In this document: in pieces, positions 1-9,267 of the stretch
How positions within the stretch are numbered: the first letter of the stretch is position 1
Layout of the letters: every line of letters begins with the position of its first letter
Assembly: GCF_026341035.1 (NCBI RefSeq)
Contig: NZ_JAPEOQ010000002.1
Coordinates: 3,720,001 to 3,784,000 of the forward strand
DNA from: Streptomyces sp. NBC_01016
GTDB lineage: Bacteria > Actinomycetota > Actinomycetes > Streptomycetales > Streptomycetaceae
Length of the DNA stretch: 64,000 nucleotides
Reading direction: 5' to 3'
Notes under the pieces: model-generated
Told to the model about the DNA's origin: nothing
Seen by the model: the letters and a program-made list of their open reading frames with translations, nothing else
The model's database searches: none
Made by a program: the position numbers and the translations under genes

Positions 1-571
1 ACCAGATCTCCCGCGTCACCAGCGTCCTGCGCACGTTCTGCGCGAGGGCACGGTCGGCGACACCCGGCTCCTGGAACCACACGATGTAGAAGGCGTCACC
101 GAGCCGTCGGTGCATGACGGGCACGGGCGCCACGGGGGAGCGCGGAGTCGCCGGCACACTCATCCCCACGACGCCCCGCACCCGCTCCGGGTGCGCCAGG
201 GCCATCTGCCACACCACCATCGCACCCCAGTCGTGCCCCACGAACACCGCGTCGTCCGCGCCCACGGCGTCGAGCAGCCCGACGAGGTCCGCGCAGATGG
301 TGAGTGTGTCGTACGCGTCGACATCCGCGGGACGCGAACTCCCGCCGAACCCTCGCATGTCCGGGGCGAGCACCCGGTACCCCGCCGCGCCGAGCGCGAG
401 CACCTGGTGGCGCCACGAGAAGGCCAGCTCCGGGAAGCCGTGACAGAGCACCACCAGTGGCTTGTCCGTATCGGCCGGGCCGTGCTCGAAGACGCGCAGC
501 GAGATCCCGTTCACATCGACCTGTCGCGCGCTCACGCCCTTCCACTCGGTCAGGGCTGTGGGGGCACTCAT
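1..571 (-). CDS. Epoxide-hydrolase-like alpha/beta hydrolase, 3' end cut off
   Basis: Cytosolic alpha/beta-hydrolase that runs off the left edge after about 190 residues (complete members have roughly 280-300). The ATG at 571 follows a GAGGAG ribosome site at 578-583. An oxyanion-hole motif HGFPE lies at residues 44-48, DMRGFGGS follows near 71, and the nucleophile elbow reads VGHDWGA, with Asp at residue 114 instead of Ser. An Asp nucleophile is usual for epoxide hydrolases and haloalkane dehalogenases, so hydrolysis of an epoxide or C-halogen bond is more likely than esterase activity. The rest of the catalytic triad and most of the lid lie outside the window. It is divergent from the MHS transporter and shares an operator-rich intergenic region with it. 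Confidence 0.85.
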   Translation of the reverse strand, partial: MSAPTALTEWKGVSARQVDVNGISLRVFEHGPADTDKPLVVLCHGFPELAFSWRHQVLALGAAGYRVLAPDMRGFGGSSRPADVDAYDTLTICADLVGLLDAVGADDAVFVGHDWGAMVVWQMALAHPERVRGVVGMSVPATPRSPVAPVPVMHRRLGDAFYIVWFQEPGVADRALAQNVRRTLVTREIW

Positions 572-606
572 ATGGGCATCTCCTCGATCTCGGCACCGGG
601 TGACAA

Positions 607-627
607 CTTGAACAGTGCCTGTTCAAG
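607..627. promoter_or_regulatory. Perfect 21-bp palindromic operator candidate
   Basis: Arms CTTGAACAG (607-615) and CTGTTCAAG (619-627) are exact inverted repeats around TGC. The site lies between the divergent hydrolase (start 571) and transporter (start 732) genes. It is followed by more TTCAA/TTGAA half sites up to 664. A dimeric repressor of TetR, MarR or GntR type is the likely reader; no such gene is in the window. Confidence 0.6.
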
Positions 628-642
628 GGCGTGTTCAAGGTA

Positions 643-671
643 TTGAAGTTGACGTTGGGTTCAAATATACA
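643..671 (+). promoter_or_regulatory. Candidate promoter of the transporter gene with embedded dyad
   Basis: A -35-like TTGAAG (643-648) and a -10-like TATACA (666-671) are separated by 17 bp. The spacer holds TTGACGTTGGGTTCAA (649-664), whose ends TTGA and TCAA are inverted. The stretch 645-667 matches 4652-4674, upstream of the SDR operon, at 19 of 23 positions, so both promoters probably answer to one regulator. Confidence 0.5.
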
Positions 672-731
672 GGGGGCGGCCGCAGGGCCGCAGCGGTCGT
701 GACATGTTTGGACGACGGAGGAGCCCCGCAC

Positions 732-2126
732 GTGAATCCGCCCACCGCACAGCCCAGAAAAGGCGCCGAGCAGGCAGCCGCCGAGACAGCTCCGGCGCGC
801 GCCTCGGGCAAGCTACTTGCCGCGGGACTCATCGGCAGTTCCATCGAGTGGTACGACTTCTTCCTCTACGGGACGGCCGCCGCGCTGGTCTTCCCGCAGG
901 TCTTCTTCCCCGACTCGTCGGCGCTGACCGGCACCCTGCTGTCGTTCAGCACCTTCTGGGCGGGCTTCGTCGCCCGGCCGATCGGCGGTGTCGTCGCGGG
1001 ACACCTCGGCGACCGGCACGGCCGCAAGGCCATGGTCGTCCTCTCCATGGCGCTCATGGGCGCCTGTACCTTCCTGATCGGCTGCCTGCCGGGAGCCGGG
1101 GTCCTCGGCGGCGCCGCACCGCTGCTCCTGGTGCTGCTCCGCTTCGTGCAGGGCCTCGCCTGCGGCGCCCAGTGGGGCGGCATCGCGCTGCTGCTCACCG
1201 AGTCGGCGTCACCCAAACGCAAGGGGTACGCGGGCACCTTCGGGCAGATGGGCGTCTCGCTCGGTGTGTTCCTCGGCAACGGGGTCTTCCTGCTGGCCGG
1301 CACGGTCACCTCGGACGAGGCGTTCATGAGCTGGGGCTGGCGCATTCCGTTCCTGGTCAGCGCGGTGCTGCTGCCCGTCGTGATGTACGTGCAGAACAAG
1401 GTGGAGGACTCGCCGGAGTTCCGGCGGCTCTCCGAGGAGGCCGCAGCCAAGAGTTCCAAGGCGAAGGTGGCACGGGCGCCCGTCGTCGAGGTGCTCCGCA
1501 CCAAGTGGCGCACCGTGCTGCTCGCGGCCGGACTCCTCGCCGGCACCAACTGCCTCTTCTACATCAGCATCGCGGGCGTCATCAGCTACGCCGCCGAGCA
1601 CCTCGGCCTCGACAAGGACTCCATCCTCCTGGTCGCGATGCCGGTCACCGCGGTCGGCGCCCTGTTCGTGCTGTGGGCGGGATGGCTGTCCGACCGGGTC
1701 GGGCGGCGGCCCACAGTGCTCGTCGGGGCCGCCATCATCGTGCTGTGGGCGTTCCCCTACTTCTGGCTGGTCAACACCGCTTCGCTGCTGTGGCTCGGCG
1801 TCGCCGTGCTGATCGGCGGCTTCGGCCAGTCCCTCACGTACGGGCCGCTCGCCGCGTACATCGGTGAACTCTTCGAGCCGCGGGTGCGCTACTCCGGCGC
1901 CTCGCTCGCCTACCAGATCGCCGCCCTGACCATCAGCGGCGGCACCCCGCTCATCATGACCGCGATCATCGGCGGCACCGGCGGCACCACCTGGGTGTCC
2001 GTGTTCATCGCGGTGATGGGCCTGCTCACCTTCGGCTGCGCCTGGGTGCTGCGCGAGACCAACCCGCGCGAGGTGCGCGAGGACCCGACAGCGGTGCCGG
2101 GCGCCGCGGAAGGAGCGCGATCGTGA
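732..2126 (+). CDS. MHS-family MFS transporter (metabolite:proton symporter)
   Basis: Inner-membrane proton symporter of the metabolite:H+ symporter (MHS, ProP/KgtP-like) branch of the major facilitator superfamily, 464 residues with about 12 hydrophobic segments. The N-terminal part GSSIEWYDFFLYG and the loop GDRHGRKAM are family signatures, and a second loop motif SDRVGRRP sits near the middle. These carriers usually import organic acids, betaines or aromatic acids; the substrate cannot be told from sequence. The GTG at 732 was chosen because GGAGGAG at 717-723 precedes it; an in-frame GTG at 615 would add a non-conserved leader through the promoter. The stop overlaps the following crotonase gene by 4 bp, suggesting translational coupling and import of a substrate later handled as a CoA ester. 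Confidence 0.92.
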   Translation: MNPPTAQPRKGAEQAAAETAPARASGKLLAAGLIGSSIEWYDFFLYGTAAALVFPQVFFPDSSALTGTLLSFSTFWAGFVARPIGGVVAGHLGDRHGRKAMVVLSMALMGACTFLIGCLPGAGVLGGAAPLLLVLLRFVQGLACGAQWGGIALLLTESASPKRKGYAGTFGQMGVSLGVFLGNGVFLLAGTVTSDEAFMSWGWRIPFLVSAVLLPVVMYVQNKVEDSPEFRRLSEEAAAKSSKAKVARAPVVEVLRTKWRTVLLAAGLLAGTNCLFYISIAGVISYAAEHLGLDKDSILLVAMPVTAVGALFVLWAGWLSDRVGRRPTVLVGAAIIVLWAFPYFWLVNTASLLWLGVAVLIGGFGQSLTYGPLAAYIGELFEPRVRYSGASLAYQIAALTISGGTPLIMTAIIGGTGGTTWVSVFIAVMGLLTFGCAWVLRETNPREVREDPTAVPGAAEGARS

Positions 2127-2926
2127 CGACGAGCGAGAAGGACCTGGCGTACGCCGAGCGGCGCGGCGCCGTGACCGTGGTGACACTCAACCGCCCCGAC
2201 CGGCTCAACGCCTGGACCAACGAGCTGGAGGACCGCTACTTCGCGCTCCTCGACGAGGCGGAGGCCGACCCCGAGGTGCGCGCGGTCGTCGTGACCGGGG
2301 CGGGCCGCGGGTTCTGCGCGGGCGCCGACATGGCCGAGCTGGAGCGGATCGGCTCCGCCGACGCGGCGAGCGAGGAACGACCGAAGAGGGAGCGGCCCCG
2401 CTGGTTCCCGCTGAGCCTGCGCAAGCCGCTGATCGGCGCGATCAACGGGGCGGCGGCGGGGCTCGGCCTCGTCGAGGCCCTGTACTGCGACATCCGGTTC
2501 AGCACGCCGGACGCCAAGTTCACCACGTCGTTCGCGCGCCGCGGGCTGATCGCCGAGTACGGGATCGCGTGGCTGCTGCCCCGCATCGTCGGGCCCGCGC
2601 GCGCGGCGGACCTGCTGTTCTCGGGGCGGGTCGTGCGCGGCACGGAGGCGTACGAGATGGGGCTCGTCAACCGGGTCGTCGAGCGGGACGCGCTCCTCGA
2701 CGAGGCGGTCGGCTACGCCACGGAGCTGGCGACCTGGTCGTCGCCGACGTCGATGAGTGTGATGAAGCAGCAGCTCAGCGAGGCGTTCGACACGGACTTC
2801 GAGGGGGCGGCGAGGCGGGCCGAGGCGCTCATGGAGGAGTCGTTCGGGCGGGCCGATGCGGCGGAGGGTGTGCGGAGTTATTTGGAGGGGCGGGAGCCGG
2901 CGTTCAGGCCACTGGGGCCGGCCTGA
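2123..2926 (+). CDS. Crotonase-family enoyl-CoA hydratase/isomerase-like protein
   Basis: Crotonase-superfamily protein of 267 residues, starting with GTG inside the 4-bp overlap with the transporter gene. It has the CoA/oxyanion-hole motif GRGFCAGADM and the second glycine-rich motif INGAAAGLGL. Aligned by eye to rat enoyl-CoA hydratase, the positions of both catalytic glutamates (144 in the GGGCEL motif, 164 in the QPE motif) appear to be Val and Phe (LGLVEALYCD; TTSFARRG). Simple water addition is therefore doubtful; an isomerase, lyase, hydrolase or binding role is possible. Its place between a transporter and an acyl-CoA ligase supports a part in breakdown of an imported acid. Confidence 0.88.
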   Translation: MTTSEKDLAYAERRGAVTVVTLNRPDRLNAWTNELEDRYFALLDEAEADPEVRAVVVTGAGRGFCAGADMAELERIGSADAASEERPKRERPRWFPLSLRKPLIGAINGAAAGLGLVEALYCDIRFSTPDAKFTTSFARRGLIAEYGIAWLLPRIVGPARAADLLFSGRVVRGTEAYEMGLVNRVVERDALLDEAVGYATELATWSSPTSMSVMKQQLSEAFDTDFEGAARRAEALMEESFGRADAAEGVRSYLEGREPAFRPLGPA

Positions 2927-2954
2927 GTGTTGTTGCGGTCACCCCGGCGCGGGG

Positions 2955-3059
2955 TCGCGGGGCTCTGCCCCGGGCCCCGCGCCTCAATCGCCGGCGGGGC
3001 TTGAATGATCGGGGCTCTGCCCCGGACCTCGCTGGCTCTCGTCCAAGCGCGGGACTTGA
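2955..3059. repeat. Two degenerate copies of a GC-rich intergenic repeat
   Basis: Two head-to-tail related units lie at about 2955-3005 and 3009-3059. Each begins CGGGGCTCTGCCCCGG and ends with a GC-rich stretch and CTTGA. The GGGGCTCTGCCCC core is a short hairpin. Elements with this wording are common between streptomycete genes. A terminator or mRNA-end role after the crotonase gene is possible but not shown. Confidence 0.55.
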
Positions 3060-3110
3060 TATGCCGATGGCCCGGTCCCGAGGTTTTGAACTACATACGG
3101 AAGGTTCCGC

Positions 3111-4616
3111 ATGCCCAACGCCTCCGCACCCGTCTGGGCCCACGCGGCCGTCGCCCCGGACCGGATCGCGTTGCGCGGTTCGACGGTGGCTACTTGGACG
3201 TACGGTCAACTGCGTGAACGCGCCTCCGCCGTAAGGGAGTTGCTGGACGCGCACCACGTCGGGCCCGGTGACCGGGTGCTGCTTGTCGCGCCGTCCGTGC
3301 CCGAGTTCGCCATGGCGTACTACGGGATCCTCGGCGCGGGCGCCATCGCGGTCACCGCCAACACCATGGCCACCGAGCGCGAGTTGACGTACATGGCGCG
3401 GGACGCGGACGTTCGGCTCGTCCTGGCGTGGACCGCGCTCGCCCCGGCGGCCCGGCGCACGGCCGACGAACTCGGGGTGCCGTTCCGGGAGATGAGGGAA
3501 GGGCTGGCAGGCATCGCGCATGCCTCCGCCACGCCCGAGCCGCACCCCGTCGACGCCGATGACACCGCCGCGATCCTCTACACCTCCGGCACCACGGGCA
3601 AGCCCAAGGGTGCCCAGCTCACCCACGGAAATCTCGCATCGTGCGCCGCCATCTTCTGCGACATCCACGCCATCGGCGCCGACGATCGCGCCGTCACGGG
3701 GCTTCCGCTCTTCCATGTGTTCGGGCAGGCCTGCGTGATGGGGACGACCATGCGTGCGGGTGGCTCGCTCACCCTGCTCGAGCGGTTCGATGCCGGTTCG
3801 ATGATGGCGCTCATCCGGCGGGACCGGCCCACCTTCATCGCGGGCGTGCCGACCATGTGGAACGCCCTGCTGCGGGCCACCGACGAGGCGGGAGCCGACT
3901 TCGCGGGCCTGCGTCTCGCCTCCTCCGGCGGGGCCTCCCTGCCCGTCGAGGTCATGCGGGCCTTCGAGAAGCGGTTCGGGTGCACCATCGTCGAGGGGTA
4001 CGGCCTCACCGAGACCACGGGCGCCGCCACCTGTCATCTCGCGGGGGAACCGGCCAGGCCGGGGACCGTGGGGCGCGCGCTGCCGGGCTGCGCGGTCGCC
4101 GTCCGCGACGACGAGGGAGCCGAGCTGCCGCAGGGGGAGGTGGGCGAGGTGCACATCAAGGGGCCCGTCGTGATGAAGGGGTACTGGAACCGGCCCGACG
4201 CGACCGGGGAGGCCCTCGACGCCGACGGCTGGCTGCGCACCGGCGACCTCGGCTCCCTCGACGCCGAAGGCGATCTGCGCATCGTCGACCGCAAGAAGGA
4301 CCTCGTCATCCGAGGCGGCTACAACGTGTACCCGCGCGAGGTCGAGGAGGTGCTGTACGAGCACCCCGACATCGTCGAGGCCGCCGTCATCGGCGTGCCC
4401 GACCCGCACTACGGCGAGGAGGTCGCGGCCGTCGTCGCCCTGCGCCCAGGCGCCGCGCTCGACATACAGGCGTTGCGGGCCTGGGCCAAGGAGCGGCTGT
4501 CCGCCTACAAGGTTCCCCATCTGCTCGCCGTGGTCGACGAGTTGCCGAAGGGTGCCACCGGCAAAATTCTCAAGCGTGCCATCGACCCGGCTGTCGTCAC
4601 CGGGGGCCGGGTGTGA
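3111..4616 (+). CDS. Acyl-CoA ligase (AMP-dependent, FadD-type)
   Basis: Adenylate-forming ligase of 501 residues that activates a carboxylic acid to its acyl-AMP and then the CoA thioester in the cytosol. The P-loop-like motif YTSGTTGKPKGAQ is near residue 160, GYGLTET follows near 295, the hinge GYNVYPREVEEV near 400, and the C-terminal catalytic lysine sits in KGATGKILKRA. All core motifs of a working enzyme are present. The ATG at 3111 has GGAAGG at about 3101-3106. The gene follows the transporter and crotonase genes, so it could activate the imported acid; no substrate can be assigned. It is separated from the next operon by a promoter region with a shared regulatory element. Confidence 0.92.
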   Translation: MPNASAPVWAHAAVAPDRIALRGSTVATWTYGQLRERASAVRELLDAHHVGPGDRVLLVAPSVPEFAMAYYGILGAGAIAVTANTMATERELTYMARDADVRLVLAWTALAPAARRTADELGVPFREMREGLAGIAHASATPEPHPVDADDTAAILYTSGTTGKPKGAQLTHGNLASCAAIFCDIHAIGADDRAVTGLPLFHVFGQACVMGTTMRAGGSLTLLERFDAGSMMALIRRDRPTFIAGVPTMWNALLRATDEAGADFAGLRLASSGGASLPVEVMRAFEKRFGCTIVEGYGLTETTGAATCHLAGEPARPGTVGRALPGCAVAVRDDEGAELPQGEVGEVHIKGPVVMKGYWNRPDATGEALDADGWLRTGDLGSLDAEGDLRIVDRKKDLVIRGGYNVYPREVEEVLYEHPDIVEAAVIGVPDPHYGEEVAAVVALRPGAALDIQALRAWAKERLSAYKVPHLLAVVDELPKGATGKILKRAIDPAVVTGGRV

Positions 4617-4651
4617 CATCGCCGACCTCCTCGGCACTCCAGAAATCTCTA

Positions 4652-4674
4652 GAACTTGACGTCGGATTCAAGTA
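4652..4674. promoter_or_regulatory. Promoter element shared with the transporter promoter
   Basis: The block GAACTTGACGTCGG followed by ATTCAAGTA (4652-4674) contains the dyad CTTGA/TCAAG with an 8-bp spacer. It matches 645-667 at 19 of 23 positions. A weak -10 TACGGT (4673-4678) overlaps its end. It lies 55 bp before the SDR start at 4729 and points to joint control of the transporter and SDR-HAD-ACAD operons. Confidence 0.5.
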
Positions 4675-4728
4675 CGGTGAGTGCCACGCACCGGGTGGGA
4701 CGAAGGAAGCGAAGGAGCGGACAGCGGG

Positions 4729-5541
4729 ATGTTGATCAACGACAAGGTCGCGATCGTGACGGGAGCCGCCGGAGGCATCGGTGCCGCCGTCGCCCAGCGC
4801 CTCCTGGAGGCCGGCGCCCGAGGTGTACTGCTCACCGACCTCGACGCGGCCCGCTTGGACGAGACCGTGCAGCGGCTCGCCGAGAGCCATGGGGAGCGGG
4901 TCGCGGGCCGGGCGGGGGATGCCGGTGACACCGAGCACCTGCGCGGCCTCATCGCGGCGGCGGAGGAGGACTTCGGACCCGTCGACCTGTACTTCGCCAA
5001 TGCCGGGATCAGTGGCGCGGCGGGCCTCGACGCGAGCGAGGACGAGTGGAGCCGCGCACTCGACATCAACGTGATGGCGCACGTGCGCGCCGCGAAGCTG
5101 CTCGTGCCGGGCTGGGTGGAGCGCGGCGAGGGCTACTTCTTCAGCACCGCGTCGGCGGCGGGCCTGCTCACGCAGATCGGCTCGGCGACGTACGCGGTCA
5201 GCAAGCACGCCGCGGTTGCCTTCTCCGAGTGGCTCTCGGTCACGTACGGGGACGAGGGTGTGCGTGTGAGCTGCCTGTGCCCGCAGGGCGTCGAGACCGA
5301 GCTGCTCATGGCGGGTACCCGCTCCTCCGACCCCACCGAGCAGGCCGCGGCGCGCGCCGTGCTGGACGCCGGGAACCTGCTCAAGCCGCTCGACGTGGCC
5401 GACGAGGTGGTGGCGGCCGTCGGTGACGAGCGCTTTCTCGTGCTGCCGCACCAGCAGGTGCTCGACTTCTACCGCCACAAGGGCAGCGATTACGACCGGT
5501 GGCTGCGCGGAATGCGCCGCTACCAGAAGTCCGTGCGATGA
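4729..5541 (+). CDS. Short-chain dehydrogenase/reductase (SDR), first gene of the HAD-ACAD operon
   Basis: Classical SDR of 270 residues with a Rossmann motif TGAAGGIG at residues 11-18, NAGISG near 89, a Ser in the STASAAG strand, and the catalytic pair Tyr155/Lys159 in TYAVSKHA. It should oxidise or reduce a hydroxyl/keto group with NAD(P). The first strand is followed by Asp in LLTDLD, which favours NAD(H). The ATG at 4729 has AAGGAG at 4712-4717; an upstream in-frame GTG at 4681 lies within the promoter region. The stop overlaps the next start as ATGA. By context it acts on an intermediate of the ACAD10-like pathway. Confidence 0.92.
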   Translation: MLINDKVAIVTGAAGGIGAAVAQRLLEAGARGVLLTDLDAARLDETVQRLAESHGERVAGRAGDAGDTEHLRGLIAAAEEDFGPVDLYFANAGISGAAGLDASEDEWSRALDINVMAHVRAAKLLVPGWVERGEGYFFSTASAAGLLTQIGSATYAVSKHAAVAFSEWLSVTYGDEGVRVSCLCPQGVETELLMAGTRSSDPTEQAAARAVLDAGNLLKPLDVADEVVAAVGDERFLVLPHQQVLDFYRHKGSDYDRWLRGMRRYQKSVR

Positions 5542-6167
5542 CCGCACGCAGCGCCGTCCTCTTCGACTTCGGCGGCGTCCTCACCACGAGCCTCGCCGAG
5601 GGCTTCGAGGAGCTGGGGCGCGAACTCACCGGTGATCCCGGCCTGTTGCGCCGACTCCTGACGCAGGACAAGGAGAGCAGCGCGCTGCTCGTGGCGCACG
5701 AGAAGGGGCTCATCGGGCAGCGGGAGTTCGAGGACGGCCTCGCGGCGCGGCTGCGGAGCCAGGGCGCCGACGTCGAGGGGCCCGGACTTGTGGACCGCAT
5801 GATGGGCGGGTTGAAACCCGACGAGGAGATGGTCGCGCTCGTCGCGAAGGTGCGCGCGCACGGACTCCGCGTCGGCCTGCTCTCCAACTCCCTCGGCGAC
5901 AACTGCTACGCGGGCTTCGACCTGCCCGCGCTGTTCGACGCCGTCACCATCTCCGGCGAGATCGGAGTCCGCAAACCCTCGCGGCGCGCCTACGCCATCG
6001 CCTGCGAACGCCTCGGCGTCGCACCCGAACAGACCGTCATGGTCGACGACCTGGAACAGAACATCACCGGCGCCGCACGCATCGGCATCGCAGGCATCGT
6101 GCACCGCGACGCCGCGACCACGAGCGCCGAGCTGGGCCGCCTGCTGGGGCCTTCGGGCCGCATGTGA
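5538..6167 (+). CDS. HAD-superfamily hydrolase of the soluble-epoxide-hydrolase N-domain/ACAD10 type
   Basis: HAD-family hydrolase of 209 residues. Motif I is LFDFGGVLTT with nucleophile Asp10 but Gly at +2 instead of the general-acid Asp. Motif II is GLLSNS, motif III the Lys in RKPSRRAY, and motif IV MVDDLEQN. The FDxGGVL form and the missing +2 Asp are seen in the sEH N-terminal/YihX-like group, to which the HAD domain of human ACAD10 belongs. The start overlaps the upstream SDR stop (ATGA), and the acyl-CoA dehydrogenase begins 32 bp later. I infer a phosphate-ester hydrolysis or regulatory role linked to that dehydrogenase. A plain sugar-phosphate phosphatase cannot be excluded. Confidence 0.9.
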   Translation: MTARSAVLFDFGGVLTTSLAEGFEELGRELTGDPGLLRRLLTQDKESSALLVAHEKGLIGQREFEDGLAARLRSQGADVEGPGLVDRMMGGLKPDEEMVALVAKVRAHGLRVGLLSNSLGDNCYAGFDLPALFDAVTISGEIGVRKPSRRAYAIACERLGVAPEQTVMVDDLEQNITGAARIGIAGIVHRDAATTSAELGRLLGPSGRM

Positions 6168-6199
6168 CACCGTAAGAAAAGACTTGGGAGGAACCACTC

Positions 6200-7416
<1,217 letters not shown>

Positions 7417-7420
<4 letters not shown>

Positions 7421-8178
7421 CCTCTCCGGAGGCCTCTTTGCACGGACGGGTCGCGCTCGTCACCGGCGCGTCGCGAGGCATCGGCCTCGCGGCGGCCGGC
7501 GCCCTGCGCGACCGCGGCGCCCGCGTCGTGGTGACCTCGCGCGACGAGGAGCGTGCCAAGGACGCGGCCCGTCAACTCGGCGACAATGTCGAGGGGTTCG
7601 GGGCGCACGCCACCGACGAGGACGCCGCGCGCGCCTGTGTCGAGCACGTCGTGGAGACGTACGGCCGCCTCGACATCCTCGTCAACAACGCCGGTACGAA
7701 CCCGGCGTACGGCCCGATCGTCGACCAGGACCACGCGCGCTTCGCCAAGACCATGGACGTCAATCTGTGGGCGCCGATCCTGTGGACGTCGCTCGCGGTG
7801 AAGGCGTGGATGGGCGAACACGGCGGCGCCGTCGTCAACACGGCCTCGATCGGGGGACTTTCGGTCGCCAAGGACGTCGGGATCTACCACGTCTCGAAGG
7901 CCGCCCTGATCCACCTCACCAAGCACCTCGCCCTCGAACTCGGCCCCAAGGTACGGGTGAACGCCATCGCCCCCGGCATCGTGCGCACCCGCCTCGCCGA
8001 GGCGCTCTGGCAGGACAACGAGGAGGCCGTGGCGGGCGCGACACCGCTCGGCCGGATCGGCGAACCCGAGGACATCGGCGAGGCCGTCGCCTTCCTCGCC
8101 GGTGAGGGCGCCCGCTGGATCACGGGGGAGACCCTCGTCGTCGACGGTGGCCAACTGGTCGGATCCGGCCCGCTGTAA
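7417..8178 (+). CDS. Short-chain dehydrogenase/reductase (SDR), last gene of the operon
   Basis: Classical SDR of 253 residues with TGASRGIG at residues 16-23, NNAGTNP near 90, Ser in NTASIGG, and Tyr157/Lys161 in YHVSKAA. The end GETLVVDGGQLVG is typical of FabG-like enzymes, so 3-hydroxyacyl-CoA or related alcohol oxidation is plausible. VVTSRD after the second strand suggests NADP(H). The GTG at 7417 overlaps the ACAD stop by 4 bases, so the two are almost certainly co-translated. The ACAD10-type product would be a 3-hydroxyacyl-CoA, a fitting substrate. No clear terminator follows. Confidence 0.92.
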
Positions 8179-8232
8179 AGGCGTGATGGATGGGGGTGGT
8201 CCTCCAGGTGAAGCGTGCGCGAGGATGGAGGC

Positions 8233-8583
8233 ATGACCGCGGCCCAGCGCGCCATGACCGAGCTCGGGACATGGCCCACCCTGGTAAGTGGCCCGCCCCG
8301 GTGCTCGGTTGGGCACGCGTTTCGCGCGGCGGGCCACGACCTCGTGCACTTCCACGCCGACGACTGCGCCGATCTGTACCTGACGTCGCCGGTCGTGCAG
8401 CGACTGCTGCCCCAACTGCGACACAACAGCGCCATCAGGGTGCAACCGGGGGCCTCCTGGATTACCGTGCTTCTCGAATGCGACACGGATGTGCAGCTGT
8501 TGCTGAGCCTGGTGAGCGTCGCTCTGAAGGAACACGATGCGCACGCCTGCCCCTCACCTCCGTGTGACTGGGAGCGCGGCTAA
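8233..8583 (+). CDS. Luciferase-family (DUF5519-like) small protein
   Basis: Protein of 116 residues resembling the actinobacterial luciferase-family (DUF5519) proteins. It has the pattern VHFHADDCADLYLTS near residue 38, GASWITVLLECDTDV near 76 and LLLSLVSVALKEH near the end. The function is unknown; the name comes from a distant fold relationship. The start is uncertain: the ATG at 8233 gives the usual MTAAQRAM beginning, but the GGAGG at 8227-8231 is too close to it. A GTG at 8215 would add six residues. It stands alone between the SDR and reductase genes. Confidence 0.65.
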   Translation: MTAAQRAMTELGTWPTLVSGPPRCSVGHAFRAAGHDLVHFHADDCADLYLTSPVVQRLLPQLRHNSAIRVQPGASWITVLLECDTDVQLLLSLVSVALKEHDAHACPSPPCDWERG

Positions 8584-8617
8584 CGGCTAGCGGCTGACGG
8601 CGAGAGGCGAGCACCTG

Positions 8618-9196
8618 ATGCGCAAGATCGTTTTCATGATGGGCGTGTCCCTCGACGGCTATATGGAGGGCCCCGACCGCGAGATCGGCTGGCACCGGGT
8701 CGACGAGGAACTGCACCAGCACATGAACGACGTGTGCCGCACCTTCGGCGGCATCCTCAGCGGGCGCGTCACGCACGAGCTGATGGCCGAGTACTGGCCC
8801 ACGGCGGACAAGGACCCCGAGGCCTCGCCGGCCACCGTCGACTTCGCGGGTGTCTGGCGCGAGGTGCCGAAGATCGTGTTCTCCCGGACGCTGAAGCCCG
8901 GGCCCGCGGAGTGGCACACCACCGTCATGCCGGAAGTGGTGCCCGAGGCGATCCGCGCCCTCAAGGAACAGCCGGGCGGCGACCTGGTCATCGACGGGGC
9001 GAACCTGGCGACGACGTTCCTGGAGCACGACCTCGTGGACGAGTTCCGGGTCTACGTCCATCCGGTCCTGGTCGGCGCGGGCACCCCGATGTTCCACCCC
9101 GGCAAGACCCTCACCGAGCGCCCGCTGCGCCTCGCGGAGACGCACACGTTCGGGAACGGTGTCGTCCTGCTGCGGCACGAGCGCGACCGGGACTGA
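8618..9196 (+). CDS. Dihydrofolate-reductase-like protein (RibD C-terminal domain)
   Basis: Single-domain protein of 192 residues with the RibD-C/DHFR fold. It starts MRKIVFMMGVSLDGYMEGPD, a classic beginning, and contains GGILSGRVTHELM near 45, GGDLVIDGANLATTFLEHDLVDE near 120 and HPVLVGAGTPMF near 150. It probably binds NADPH and reduces a small unknown substrate. Streptomycetes encode many such stand-alone paralogues, so a part in riboflavin or folate synthesis is not implied. Confidence 0.88.
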   Translation: MRKIVFMMGVSLDGYMEGPDREIGWHRVDEELHQHMNDVCRTFGGILSGRVTHELMAEYWPTADKDPEASPATVDFAGVWREVPKIVFSRTLKPGPAEWHTTVMPEVVPEAIRALKEQPGGDLVIDGANLATTFLEHDLVDEFRVYVHPVLVGAGTPMFHPGKTLTERPLRLAETHTFGNGVVLLRHERDRD

Positions 9197-9267
9197 GGGC
9201 CTCTGAGCGATATCGCCGTGGGCGAAGTGCCGGGCGCGGCCGTCACGGGCGCTCGTACGGTGGGCCG

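Noticed and set aside
649..671. TTGACG at 649 as a -35 box
   Set aside because: Only 11 bp separate it from TATACA; TTGAAG at 643 gives the correct 17-bp spacing.
615..731. 39-codon extension of the MHS transporter
   Set aside because: It would translate the palindrome and promoter; the GTG at 732 has a strong ribosome site.
2904..4637. 577-residue minus-strand open frame opposite the acyl-CoA ligase gene
   Set aside because: Antisense shadow caused by high GC; Gly/Arg/His-rich with no domain, while the plus strand codes a complete ligase.
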